A stretch of DNA of 64,000 bases, taken from Iris pallida. Its lineage: Eukaryota > Streptophyta > Magnoliopsida > Asparagales > Iridaceae. The translations under genes were made by a program, and so were the position numbers. The stretch lies in the NCBI GenBank assembly GCA_029216955.1, contig JANAVB010009599.1, positions 4,860,477-4,924,476 on the forward strand, in the 5' to 3' direction. Positions within the stretch are counted from its first letter, which is position 1, and every line of letters starts with the position of its first letter. Below the pieces are notes generated by a model, which had not been told where the DNA came from, made no database searches, and saw only the letters and a list, made by a program, of their open reading frames with translations. Below are positions 1-11,011 of the stretch, piece after piece.

Positions 1-828
1 ATCTTATTTTCTATGACAAAAGGTTATACGAACTTTTTATGTTTTAAACGTAAAAGAGTACAATCGATTCCTAAACAGGAGATCTAAGTATAAAATTTTT
101 GGAAAAGTATGACGGTAGAGATCGAGCAGTACAACGGCTCCTTTACTCCATTGACGATCTAACGACAAGTTGAACTTGATTTGGCTTTTTGGTGCTGGTG
201 ATTGAAACTCTAGGATTACCAATCAAGAGGATACCGAAGTTGACGATTTCGAAGCCTCTTTATTGAAGAAAAACTCCTTCTATTTATAGGGAGTACATAT
301 GCGATATGCATAAGGATTATGCAGATACATACGGAGAGATATGATAGAATCTTGAGGCGGTCATGGTGAGGGCTACTGTTGAGCTGACACGTGGCAGGCA
401 TATAGATTCTCTTCTATCGAGCTATTTGGGGAGTTATCAACATAATTGAATAAACGACACATAGCGTGTGCTTATTTATTGATAGGATGAACCTGAGCAG
501 ATTTTGTTCCTATCCCTGAAGTTGGATTTTGTCTTATCTTAGTGGCCCATTGGTTTAAACAAACCAGTTGGATATGGCTCTTATCCATAAGAACAAACTC
601 CATCCTTATCTATGGTTTAAACAAACCGATAATATATTGCTCTTACCAACAGAATCAAACTTTGTCTTATCTTAAGAGTAGTGGTTTAAATAAACCGATA
701 GGGTGGTATCCTGAAAGATATAAGCACTCATCTGGCTACGTGAAGCCATGTTACTTTGTAAGGCTATTCCGCTATGCGAGCTGCGCTTCTGATAGAGCTT
801 TGGTGCCACTGCACTTTTGGGCGACAAG

Positions 829-1050
829 TAGACTATGCTTCAGACGACGGAGTTACTGTGCTTTAGGGCGATGAGTAGACTATGCTTCAGGCGACGGAGT
901 CACTATGCTTTAGGGCGACGATTAGACTGTACTTCAGGCGATGGAGTCACTGTACTTTTAGGGCGACGAGTAGAATGTGCTTCAGGCGATGGAGTCACTG
1001 TGCTTTAGGGCGTCGAGTAGACAGTGCTTCAGGCGACAAGTAGACTAGGT
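829..1050 (+). repeat. 47-bp tandem repeat, about 4.5 copies
   Basis: A unit of about 47 bp, beginning near AGTAGACTATGCTTCAG and ending near CTTTAGGGCGATG, recurs at about 829, 876, 923 and 971 with scattered substitutions. A second block of about 44 bp units (GCTTCTGAGTCGAAG core) follows at 1095-1215, and a third, looser block with GGTTTAAACAAACC lies at 541-715. Tandem repeats of this sort are common in U3 regions of plant LTRs. Confidence 0.7.
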
Positions 1051-1453
1051 CTTGAAGACGAAAGATCCATTGTGCGTCTAACTTGAAGTAAGGGCGCTAT
1101 ATGAGGAAGCGAGCTAGCTGTGCTTCTGAGTCGAAGAGAGGGCGCAATAAAGAGGCTGTGCTTTCGAGTCGAAGCGAGAGCGCAGTAAGGAGGCTGCGCT
1201 TCTGAATCGAAGGAGCTAGATTCTGTCAAAGTCTTTAAGAATGATTAATGACTGCTCTTCTAGATGGACGTGTCGTTCGTCCTCTTCTTTAATTGTCGTC
1301 GTCATTTGGGAAATTCAAGAAGTATGCGGCCTAGCACTCAGTAAAATGAACCTATTAAATGAGGTTCGTTGTGCAGAGTTCTAGGTTCATCCCATTAATT
1401 TGGGCATCTTTGACAGATGGCCACGTGGCATGTTGGTTAGACAATACTCATCC

Positions 1454-1460
1454 TATATAA
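1454..1460 (+). promoter_or_regulatory. TATA box of putative LTR
   Basis: TATATAA lies in the context CCTATATAAAGGAGAG, about 770 bp before the gag-like frame and downstream of the tandem-repeat blocks. This is the arrangement expected of a plant LTR promoter. The assignment is by sequence and position only. Confidence 0.4.
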
Positions 1461-2230
1461 AGGAGAGTTTTTCTGGAGAGTCGTCTCCTCTCTTAGCATT
1501 CCAAACGCCATGCTCGATCCTGACTTAGCTTCGAACGGCCATTGGCCTTGCACAAGTCGGTTGATGGTTGTATATCCCTTCGTTCAAAGGAGTTGTGCCT
1601 TTGTAGGAGAACTGCTGCTGAGTTTCGAGATGCACTTGAGCATTTGGCATAAGGAATTCAAACCTGAACAATGTCTTGGAGGTCTTCGAGATCCAAGCTT
1701 TCTGATTTGGATTGGTTGTCAATCCGAAAAGTCCCAGTTGTGCTCTGCCCTACTCAATGGTGGTGGCAAAGCCTGTGCTGTGGACTGAGTTCTTACTCGG
1801 GCCAATAGCTGCTTCAGGAACTAGCTCGCTCTGACAGCGTTGTGCATCTGGGGGCTGCATTTCTGTGAAGATTAACCTCCTTATATGGCGCCTGTGAAGA
1901 TTAATCATCTTGTAGATCTTTAGATACCTTAGTTCTTTTCATGATAAATCTATAATAGATCCTTATAGTCAAACCTCTTTTCTTGTAATCATGATGAATC
2001 TGTAATAGATCTTTGTAGGCATGATTTAATAAAGAGCTTTTTATGAACTGTGTTTCTGATCTTCTGTCTGCGCTTTCGGGTACCTGCACTTTTACGAAGC
2101 TTTGTGTAGCGAGAACACTACCTGCACTTTTGATATGTCTGCGCATTTTTATGCTTCTATAGGTAGTAATTACATTGAGTAGGAGGATGATCACAACCTA
2201 CTTGTTTACCCTCAGGATGATGAGACTCAG

Positions 2231-3793
2231 GTGTCTGAACCAGAAAGTAAAAGATCTACAGTCCCCTCTATCTCTCCACATCTGATGTCCGTTTTCATGG
2301 CAGAAGGTGATGGCGCGGGAAGCAGCAAAGGTTCTAACAAAAAAAAATGTATAGAGGCCTTGGAGACGGGCCTGAATACATTAAACGAGACCATGCAGGC
2401 CTTGACTTCTATGGTTCTGGAGATCAAGGACAAATTGACATCCAATGCTTCAGCTCCAGCAAATAAAGACCCAGGAATGAATGCGTAGTCTAATGCACCT
2501 TCTTACGTGCTAACTTTCGTTGTGAACCAAGCGATACCGCAGTCGTCTACTCCATCAACGACTGGACCCACAATGAAGAATGACATGCAGCAGGCTCTCA
2601 AGTAGTTGTATGCTCGCTTTGACGCTCAAGAGACGAAAGAATCACTCCAGAAGATGGGGATCTAGCAACCATATCCATCTGAATAGGATAATGTGATATA
2701 TCCTCCTAAATACAAACCAAAAATGCTCGTACCATTCGATACGAAGGAGTCTCCTCGTCGATACTTGAGGTACTTTGCCTTAGTAACGGGGAATCTGATA
2801 AAAAATGACGCTCTGCTTACAAATATATTCGTAGCGACATTGCATGAGGTAGCCTAAAATTGTTTTTACAGCCTCCCTGACAATTGTATCTCATCGTTCG
2901 ACGATTTGAAGTGTCTCTTCCTTCCTCGGTTCTACGAATGAGGAATGGACATAACGATGTCCACTTTTATGGATATTATCTAGAGGGAGAAGGAACCTGT
3001 ATGTGCTTACATTGAGCGCTTCCGCCAGACAGCTCTGAGGCTACCACCTGGTATACCCAAGCCCATACTTATGGATTCGTGTTGTAAGAACATGCTCCCC
3101 GCAATCAAATTATGGCACAGTTCTCCATACGTAGAATGGACACCTTTTATAACCGAGGCAGATGTGGCTGAAAGAAAAGCTCGGGATGCACAATTGCTGG
3201 GACTGAGTTTTCCTTCTCTCGAAAACAAGGAGAAACGCTCATCTAGCTATAACCCTATCCACAAAGACGAAAAGGGGAAGCAAGCCCTGACCGTCAACAT
3301 CTCCAAACGTTCAATGTCAACGAACTAGAAGCCGACAAAAGCACCAAAACCGAAGAAAAGCTACTCCTTTATTGATGATGATGTACTAGAACCCTTTGAC
3401 ATGTTGATGAAGGGTGGCAAGCTTCAACTCCTGCCTCCTAAGTGTCTTGACAAAGTGGAAAAGATGGAAAATCTAAAGTACTGTCTTTATCACCAGTATG
3501 TTCACCATTCAACACGTGACTGCTACTTGTTGAAGAAGCAGATCTAGCGGCTCATTGATTCCAAAGGCATATCGCTCGACTACGAGGGCAAGACAGTCGC
3601 GACCAACATGGTGACCCTCCAGTTTAGAAGCTCCCTAAAGACGAAAGCTCAAGATAGGGTTGTCCCTATTCCAAGGGCAACAATGGAAGTGGTTAACCTT
3701 ATGCCAACCGCGACAATGCTCAAGGCCTCGTCCCACTTACGAAATCGTGAGGCAAAGTTATATGGGTCCATCTTGATCTTGCCTCGGTTATGA
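2231..3793 (+). pseudogene. gag: Ty3/gypsy gag, decayed by in-frame stops
   Basis: Gag forms the retrotransposon particle. One reading frame runs through the whole segment: an acidic and Ser-rich start (2231-2488), then a Retrotrans_gag-type core (about 2690-3200) with the PPKYKPKMLVPFD entry and the YIERFRQTALRL helix typical of plant gags. It ends in a lysine-rich stretch and a YCLYHQYVHHSTRDCYLLK box near 3478, the CHCC-like module seen in plant Ty3 gags instead of a classical zinc knuckle. The frame is broken by stops, including 2486-2488, one near 2857, 2939-2941, one near 2981 and 3326-3328, but I see no frameshift before about 3793. Several fit C-to-T changes of Gln or Arg codons. No start codon can be chosen with confidence. 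Non-functional relic. Confidence 0.75.
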
Positions 3794-4023
3794 TGCTGCC
3801 TGCAGCACGCCCTTTTAAGGAGAGAATAACCAAGTCGTGTCCTATGGTTTGTACATAGGCTGACGACGCTCTGGTTACCACTCCCTCGGCTCACCAGCAA
3901 GAGGATAACCAGGTTCCAAAAGAAGAAGTGCCTTACATTTTGTTGTCACCACACCGGATACATCGGAAGCAGGCCCATCTCAAACTCCCGTAACGGATAA
4001 GCAGAAGCAAAAGGAGGTATGCT

Positions 4024-4370
4024 TTGACAAACCACAGAGAAAAGACTCAGCAGTGGATCAAGCCATACAACTTTGCTATATTGGTACAACTTGCCAATAC
4101 TCCAGCCCGGCTATCGCTCTTCGAACTCCTCCATCACTCCAAAGAGACTCGGGATGCCCTCAATGAAGCTTTGCAGAAAGCTAATTCCTTCCTCACCCGG
4201 GTGCAACTATCCAAGAAAGATCTTGTCGCGTGCCCACATTGCCATAACGTTGTCGAGGTGATTCCTAACATCACTCTCTTATTTGTTACAGATACCCATT
4301 CAAAACCTACCTGGTTTATTCCTATTAGGTTTTGTACTATAGGATCGAACCGTCTTACGAGAGAGATCGC
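4024..4370 (+). pseudogene. gag-protease junction of Ty3 relic
   Basis: A frame different from the gag frame reads VQLANTPARLSLFELLHHSK, then DALNEALQKANSFLT and VQLSKKDLVA. This is the conserved linker between gag and the retroviral-type protease in many plant Ty3/gypsy polyproteins. The sequence fades after about 4370, before any protease active-site D(T/S)G can be recognised, so pol is missing beyond this point. It is separated from the gag relic by about 230 bp containing at least one frameshift. This is either a truncated element or a gag-only derivative. Confidence 0.6.
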
Positions 4371-4379
4371 ATCTTTCCA

Positions 4380-5330
4380 TTGGATTATTTGTGGTTTTAA
4401 TGTTATCCTTTAATTTTATCACCCTTTTTATTCTTATTTGATAATGCCATTTATGACAAACTTCTTAATTCAAAATTTCTCTTAATTATGTATAAAACAT
4501 AGATTTCATGGTTACCGATACCTCTTTCTCAGTCTCTTCTGGAATCTGAGGTATATCCTTTACCGGAGTAATATACTTTGAGAAATTTGATCTTTTTTTA
4601 ATGACATCTTCCGGACCGTCATGAACTTTTTTTCTACAAGAGATGCTTCTTCGGGAGCTGCTTCTTCAAGAGAATTAGTGTGTGTTATATTATTCGATCT
4701 CATCTTCTTGAGAGCTGAATCTTTAGAACCTTTAGTATTATTTGGCCTCTCTTCTAGAGAGCTGAATATTTAGAACTTTTAGGTCTTTGCGTTCTTATAA
4801 AAGAACTTATTCATTTACTGTATTTATTTGATTCTTTTGGTACTTATTTCTATTAGAAGATAGATTCATAGTTGGTATAACTATTTATACAACATAATTG
4901 AGTAAGCATCTAATAGTTCATTTGTAATGAAAATACAAGAAATAATTTCTCCTTGTTTAGTCGAGATTAGATAAATGGGAAGTACGTCTTGATTGTTTTT
5001 CGAGAATGATACTTTTATGACGTTCTTCTAGAACGATGATAAAGTTCTTCTAAAACGATAATTTACGATGTTCTTCTGGAATAAGGTATTTATCTTCTTT
5101 ATATTATAATTCACGACGTTCTTCTCCCTATCTTCCCCTAACGTATAGAATTTTGTCTTATTAATGTGACAGATAAAATTTTTATCTCATGTCTAGAAGA
5201 TTTAATAAATTAAGGAGATAAACATAGAAATTATAATACACAAAACATAAATGCCAATATTACAGTTTCAAATAATACAACATAAGCCATCTAAAAAAAT
5301 ACAATTGGAGACTATGCTACTAGTTATTTA
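4380..5330. other. AT-rich spacer, no gene seen
   Basis: AT-rich sequence with irregular returns of GTTCTTCTAGAACGATG-like and CTTCTTCAAGAG-like words (about 4640-5130). No open frame, terminal motif or recognisable domain. It may be a decayed LTR belonging to one of the neighbouring relics. Confidence 0.3.
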
Positions 5331-5339
5331 GATGCAATC

Positions 5340-5926
5340 TTTAGGTTTAATGGTTTTGAAACAAACTTATCCTTGAGATCAAGGGTGTATACTAAAACTT
5401 GTCGATCATGTCACAATTTAAAACTTGTAGGATCATTCGGCTTAATAATGGAACCTTAGAATTGAGCTTCTAGCTTCTGGTAGTATGGTATTATGTGACT
5501 CGACTACCTCAATGTGAATAAAGTAGATCCCTAATGATAAGGTGGAGAATATATGTAGAATGAACTTCCGGTTCTTCTTTATGCTAGAGGTTATACAAAT
5601 ATATTATTTATTATCCTTGCTCATGATTTTATAAAATACTCAATTGCCCTTATGTCCTTAAAACACAATAATTTTCTTATGGAATTATGAGAGTATAAGA
5701 CATTTTGTATCAATATGTGGGTTCCATCAGACAATATTAAGTGTGCTCTGCCCGAGCCTTCACTAATATGAGCATGACCAGCTATCATGGATACTACTTT
5801 CACACTAGTATTCTTGTTAGAGAAAAAGATCATATTCTTAAGGATGGTGTTGGTAGTAGCACTATCAGTCATACATAAGATGTCGCTATCTAGTTTTTCC
5901 ATGGATTTAGGTTCTAGATATGGCAA
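5340..5926 (-). pseudogene. Ty1/copia pol fragment: protease and pre-integrase
   Basis: On the minus strand the open stretch 5926-5621 shows a Copia aspartic protease: CMTDSATTNTILKN carries the catalytic D in the DSATT variant, followed by IAGHAHISEGSGRAHLI and LSDGTHILIQNVLYS, and ending LLCFKDIRAI. Downstream (5600-5340), after a stop, comes a degraded GAG-pre-integrase zone with a faint HD..DK match to the WH.RLGH motif. No reverse transcriptase or RNase H follows. The length is about one tenth of a full Copia polyprotein. This is an isolated fragment; both ends run into unassigned AT-rich DNA. Confidence 0.75.
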
Positions 5927-6359
5927 TATCTTATCAATAGTTGCAAATATAGATATTATTAATCAATAATAATAATTCTAAACATAGAATTTTGGACCTA
6001 TGATAGTTGGTAGGACAATAATACATCCGTAGTATCCCGATAGATAAAACAATCTTATGTTACCAACTTTAAAAGAAATTATTTTCTATGTGGTTTGCAA
6101 CTTGAAAAAATATATACAACTACATTAATGAAATACCAACATTTAGTGGTATTTTTATGTTTAGCCTTTCGGGGTCAGCGACCCGCTACGACTAGCAAAA
6201 ATTTAGTTCGTAGACAACTAGTTTCTCCTGGACATGCAGCACAACACCTGTCATGCATGCACCTAAATGGGGTAGTACGAGACTCAAGCATGCAAATAAC
6301 ATAACTTATGCAAAAATAATAAAAATTATAATTTTTCCAACATAATCAATGCTTCTAGT
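5927..6359. other. unassigned spacer
   Basis: No coding signal supported on either strand. The word pattern changes at about 6170-6300 (slightly richer in G+C), but nothing identifiable is present. The family B LTR starts immediately after. Confidence 0.3.
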
Positions 6360-8871
6360 TGTAATGCCCGTAGTTCGTATTACGTATTTTGGTATAGGTG
6401 TACGTATTTTGACTCATATTGTATGTCTCATTGCATGGTCTATTTGTATGGTTTATTTTAGCATTTCATTGGTTATGGTTTATCTTGGTTTGGTTTGGCT
6501 TGGTTTGGTTTGCTTTTTGGTTCATCATGAACCAAAAGAAAACCCTACCTACCACCACCATCATCATTTAAAATCCAACCTAACTTTTCTCTCTCCTCCA
6601 CTTTCTCATTTACTTTCTTCTTTCTCCATTAAACCCACCACCAACCAAGAACACCCCTTAGGCAAGTGCAACTTGCTTCATAGAGGAACTCAAATTTTGT
6701 TGTTCCATTTTTTCCTCACGAGATCCTAAGACACTTTAGTACTTAGCATTTTCAATTTTCATGGCTTATTTCTTGTAGATCAAAGTTTGTTGCATTTTCG
6801 GATTTCTTGGGTTTTGATCTATCAAATGTTATTAGTTTCAAGTTTTTATTGTTCTATGTTGTAGAAAATTTCATTCTACCCCATTTTGACCTATGGAAGT
6901 CCAAATTTAGACTTATAGTGAAGGTTTTATGGAGCTTGGAAGCTATGGGTTACATGGCCATCATTCTCAGATTTTTGGAGAAGATGGGCACTCATCTACC
7001 CAGCCGCATAGACGGGTACTCATCTAATGCCGCATGAGACCCCCATTCACTTTGCCGTATGGAACTCATCTACCCAGCCGCATAGATAGGTATCCATCTA
7101 CCCAGCCGCATAGATGGGTACTCATCTACTACCGCATGAGACCCCCATCTACTTTGCCGCATGGAACTCATCTACCCAGCCGCATAGATGGGTATCCATC
7201 TACCCAGCCGTATAGATGGGTACCCATCTACTGCCGCATGAGCCCCCATCCACTTTGTCGCATAAGACCCCCATCCACTTTGCCGCATGGAACTCATCTA
7301 CCCAGCCGCATAGATGGGTATCCATCTATCCAACTGCATAGATGGGTACCAATCTACTGTCGCATGAGACCCCATCCACCCTTGGCCGCATAGTGCCTAT
7401 TTTGGTTGTTTTTTTTTTCCTATTTGGCTGAATTATGGCCAAAATTTCTCCCAACTTCCAATACGAAAGTTGTAGATTTTTCCTTGGCATCAAGAATTTG
7501 TTATTAACTATTTATGTAAGTTTTCTCATTTATGATGATGTAAGGATAGAACATGATAGTGGCCTGTTAAGGCGCACCCTTAACCAGTAACAAGTAACAT
7601 GGCATGATAGTGGCCCGTCGTGGCGCACTCTTGATAAGTAAACTTGACATGATATATACCTCGATAAGTTGTTGCGACTACTAGCTTGATATGACAAGAA
7701 TGAATGGCCTGGACACCGTGGACGATTTTGTTCGTACAAATGAACTAGTATTGTCTTGCATCATGTCTAGGACGGGGACCCCTGAGTACCACGGTCAGGG
7801 GTACCTACTGAAATTGACTAAGGCTAATAACTAGAATAATCTAGTAGTCATGAAGAGATTTCTTAGCTACAGGCAATCCCGTTATCTGGGCGCGCAAGTG
7901 GACTTGTAGCCTGCCGACGAGTATGGCACATTTCCAGCACGCTGTCATGTGTTGCACCCTTCATAAATGGATATTCGACCTGGATAACCTGGATGGTCTG
8001 CAAGGCTTGTGGCTGTTGGAATAATCTCATTGCATCTTGCTAGTAACTAGGCCTGTGATAATCCTAGTTAGTTAAAGTATCAAGCCGTACTTATTGCTTG
8101 GCCGTGAATGTTGGATGGAGTCTAAGCCTTGTCTTGTCCCATTACCTGGTTACTTTAGTAATAGGATTGCTTATGTTTACCTTGTCAATAACTGATCGGA
8201 ATAACTTCTCATCTCTGATATTTATTGTCCTATTTAGATTTATTGTCTTAATATTCTTCTTATTTTATGTTATGGTATGCTGGTTTTAGTTCTTAAGTGA
8301 AGCCTCCTTTGTGGCACTTGCTCTTTCTGGGATCTGACCCAGCTGGTTTTGCGTGGCCAGATACCGGAGCAGCTCCAGAGGATCTCCCTACCTTCCCGCC
8401 AGATGGTGACCACCAGGTGTAACCAAGGCAACGAGTAGGTTTTATCTTTGGCTCTCCCACTCTATTGTAAAAGTATTCTTTTGAGGCGTTTAGCCGACGA
8501 GCACGTGTTAGCTCGAATGCACTTTACTTATTGTCTGCCTAAGGGTTGTAACATGATTGACAAATCCTAGGGTTGATCATGTATGACTGAAACTCTTGCT
8601 AGTCTTCACATTTTGTATGACTAGCTTCATGATCATCCAAGTATGTAATGTATGGGACGCCTTACTATTGTATATTTGGTGCTCTAACATTTTGTAACTG
8701 TTATTACTTGCTTGAGATTGAGACAATAGGCTTGTTCATGACCATAAGAGACTGATGGCTTGTAGTTAAACCCTCATGTATCTAGACAGCCGTGACCGTA
8801 TAGCGAGGTGGGTTGCACTTCAATATACGTAGCTGGCTATGTTCGCCCCCGCTCTCCAGTATTCTGGTTCT
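6360..8871 (+). mobile_element. LTR of family B, plus strand, 3' end lost
   Basis: The block starts TGTAATGCC at 6360 and is collinear with the reverse complement of the solo LTR at 20,976-31,443. Shared marks are the CGTATTACGTATTTTGG head, the GGTTCATCATGAACCAA palindrome (about 6520), the GCCGCAT array, two GTGGC.CGTCGTGGCGCAC motifs (7555-7640), GAGTACCACGGTCA (about 7783) and the CCAGTATTCTGGTTCTG tail. It stops at about 8871, just before the GGGGCGTGACA end found in the other copy. No internal region follows, so it is a solo or truncated LTR. Relative to the other copy it lacks the conserved GTTACAACCC hairpin. Confidence 0.75.
6975..7396 (+). repeat. GCCGCAT-core satellite array in LTR B
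   Basis: About 420 bp of short units built from CCCAGCCGCATAGATGGGTA and variants with CATCTACC spacers and GCCGCATGAGACCCCC units. Unit lengths vary, but the core GCCGCAT(A/G) is nearly constant. Open frames over the array (rich in H, P, S and T) are a by-product of periodicity and are not counted as genes. Confidence 0.85.
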
Positions 8872-9170
8872 GCTACATTACACTAGTAGATGAAAGACAT
8901 AGAGATAATGACATAATGCTGAAGGCAATCATTGTAGGAGTAAAGCCAAGATCAGCATTTGTCATTTGATGTACAATTGAGTACTTGTATTTTAGTATCT
9001 TGTATCAAGAGGAGTAGACTACTGGTTAAAACTAAAAGTCTATAACAAGTACACCTGATTTCCAAAAGAAGTGTCACTTAAACAATCCAAATCTATTGCC
9101 TTTATTGAACTACATACATTCTGTATCATATCTTGTAGATTACAATGACTGGTAAGGCCTTTCTATGAAG
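8872..9170. other. unassigned single-copy-like spacer
   Basis: About 300 bp between the LTR B edge and the Harbinger-like element. No gene recognised. The target TAA of the next element lies at 9171-9173. Confidence 0.3.
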
Positions 9171-9173
9171 TAA

Positions 9174-11008
9174 GGGCCCGTTTGGTTTGCAGGATTGGAC
9201 AATGTAATGTAATTGGCATTACGTTGTCAATCTAACTCGAGTGTTTGGTTGGACAAAAAAAAATTAGATGTAATGTAATCGCGATTACAAGTTTGATTAC
9301 ATTACATCAGTTTCTTCTAAACTCAATTACATCATAAAACCTATGTAATCGCAATTACATTACAACTTAAGCGGAAGGTTGTTATGCTATAATTTGGTCG
9401 TTTTGTTCGTTTTAGGTTATTTTTTGTCGTTTTTGTTTGTTTTTTGTTGTTTTTTCCCTTTTTGGTCTTTTTTTGTTTTTTGTTCGTTTTTTGCCCTTTT
9501 TTTGCCATTTTTGTTCGTTTTTGCTTGTTTTTTGTCGTTTTTGTCCTTTTTTGTTCATTTTTTGCCGTTTTTGTTAGTTTTTTGTTGTTTTTGTTTGTTT
9601 TTCATCTTTTTTTGTCCTTTTTTGTCTTTTTCGTTTTTTTTTGCCATTTTTGTACGTTTTTGTTTGTTTTTTTTGTCGTTTTTGTTCGTTTTTTGCCTTT
9701 CTGTTAGTTTTTTTGCCGTTTTTGTTTGTTTGTTCCGTTTTTTTTGCCATTTTTGATCATTTTTTTTGTAATTTTTGTCCTTTTTTGTTCATTTTTGCCA
9801 TTTTTTTCGTTTTTTGGCCGTTTTTGGTCATTTTTGTTTGTTTTTTTTTATCATTTTTGTTCTTTTTTTGCCGTATTTGTTCGTTTTTGTTTTTTTTTTG
9901 TCTTTTTTTTCGTTTTTTTGCCGTTTTTGATCGTTTTGGGCCATTTTTTTGATTTTTGGTCGTTTTTGTACATTCTTGTCCGTTTTTGGCCGCTTTTGCA
10001 CGTTTTTTAATCTTTTTGGTCGATTTTGTACTTTTTATCGGTTTTGCACGTTTTTTATTGTTTTTGCTTTATTTGCACGTCTTTTGCCATTTTATATGTT
10101 TTTTTAATCAATTTTTGTCGTTTATGCTCATTTTTTCTTTTCTTTGTTGTTTTTTGTCGTTTTTGTTCCTTTTTGTCGTTTTTGGTCTTTTTTTCAAAAA
10201 ATTTTATTCTTTTTTGTCGTTTTTTGTTTGTTTTAATTTCCTCTTGTTTTTTGTCTTTTTTCGTTTTATCTGTTCCTTGTTATCGTTTTGGATCATTTTT
10301 GTTTGTTTGTTTTTTCTTTTTTATCCTTTTTTGTCATTTTTTTAATCTTTTTTTTGTCGTTTTTTGCCATTTTTGTTCGTTTTTTTGTCGTTTTTGATCC
10401 CTTTTGATACTTTTTTTTGTTTTGGTCGCTTTTTGTCATTTTTTGTCGTTTTTGATTTTTGGTCGTTTTTCGTCCTTTTTTTCATTTTTTTTTGTCAATT
10501 TTTTTTGGGTCATTTTCTTATCATTATTGATCACTTTTGATGGTTTTAACCTTTTTGTCATTTTTAATTTTTTTGTCGTTTTTCTATTTTTATCGCTTTT
10601 TTTTGTTTTTGGTTTTTTTTTCCGTTTTGTTCGTTTAGCATTTTTGGTATTTTTTTATTTTTTGTCTTTTTTTTTCGTTTTTGGTCTTTTTTTTAGCAGA
10701 AAACAAACCATTTTCCCCTTTTTTATTATTTATTTTTTCTTTTTTCTTTTTAAATTTTTGAAATTTTTTATTGATCAACTTTTTTAATTTTATGTTGTAT
10801 TTTAAAAAAGTATTAAATTAAAAATTCAATTACATTACATGGTAAACCAAACACATGAATGCAATTAACATTACATTACATGGTTTGATTACATGTTTCA
10901 ACCAAACATAGTAATGTAATTGTAATTCCATTACATTAAAAACTCAATTACATTACAAACCCAATTCCATTACGATTACGATTACATTACAGTGAACCAA
11001 ACGCAACC
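9174..11008. mobile_element. Harbinger/Tourist-like non-autonomous element
   Basis: The ends are imperfect inverted repeats: GGGCCCGTTTGGTTTGCAG on the left and, read inward on the other strand, GGTTGCGTTTGGTTCACTG on the right. They are flanked by the 3-bp direct repeat TAA (9171-9173 and 11009-11011), as for PIF/Harbinger elements, which target TWA. Subterminal zones (9200-9370 and 10,830-10,990) are full of inverted ATGTAATGTAAT / ATTACATTACAT words. There is no transposase; the interior is almost entirely a T-rich low-complexity tract. It would need a transposase in trans. Confidence 0.7.
9395..10795 (+). repeat. 1.4-kb T-rich TTTTTGTCGTTTTTGTTCG-type tract
   Basis: About 1,400 bp of runs of four to nine T broken by GTCG, GTTCG, GCC, GG and CA words, in a loose 10-18 bp rhythm (TTTTTGTCG, TTTTTGTTCG, TTTTTTGCCG). 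The plus strand has extremely few A, which leaves long Phe-rich frames open in all three plus frames. These are not taken as proteins. It lies wholly inside the Harbinger-like element. Confidence 0.85.
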
Positions 11009-11011
11009 TAA

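Larger units (their letters stand above)
1..2230 (+). other. LTR/leader-like region upstream of decayed gag
   Basis: No supportable gene. The stretch carries three blocks of short imperfect tandem repeats (541-715, 829-1050, 1095-1215) and a TATA box at 1454-1460, followed by the gag-like frame from 2231. By position this should be the LTR and 5' leader of the Ty3/gypsy remnant. I could not find clean TG/CA ends, a primer-binding site or a second LTR, so the limits are not set. Confidence 0.4.

Noticed and set aside
9379..10787. Several long Phe-rich open frames on the plus strand
   Set aside because: They overlap in all three frames and come from a T-rich tract with almost no A, so stop codons are rare by composition.
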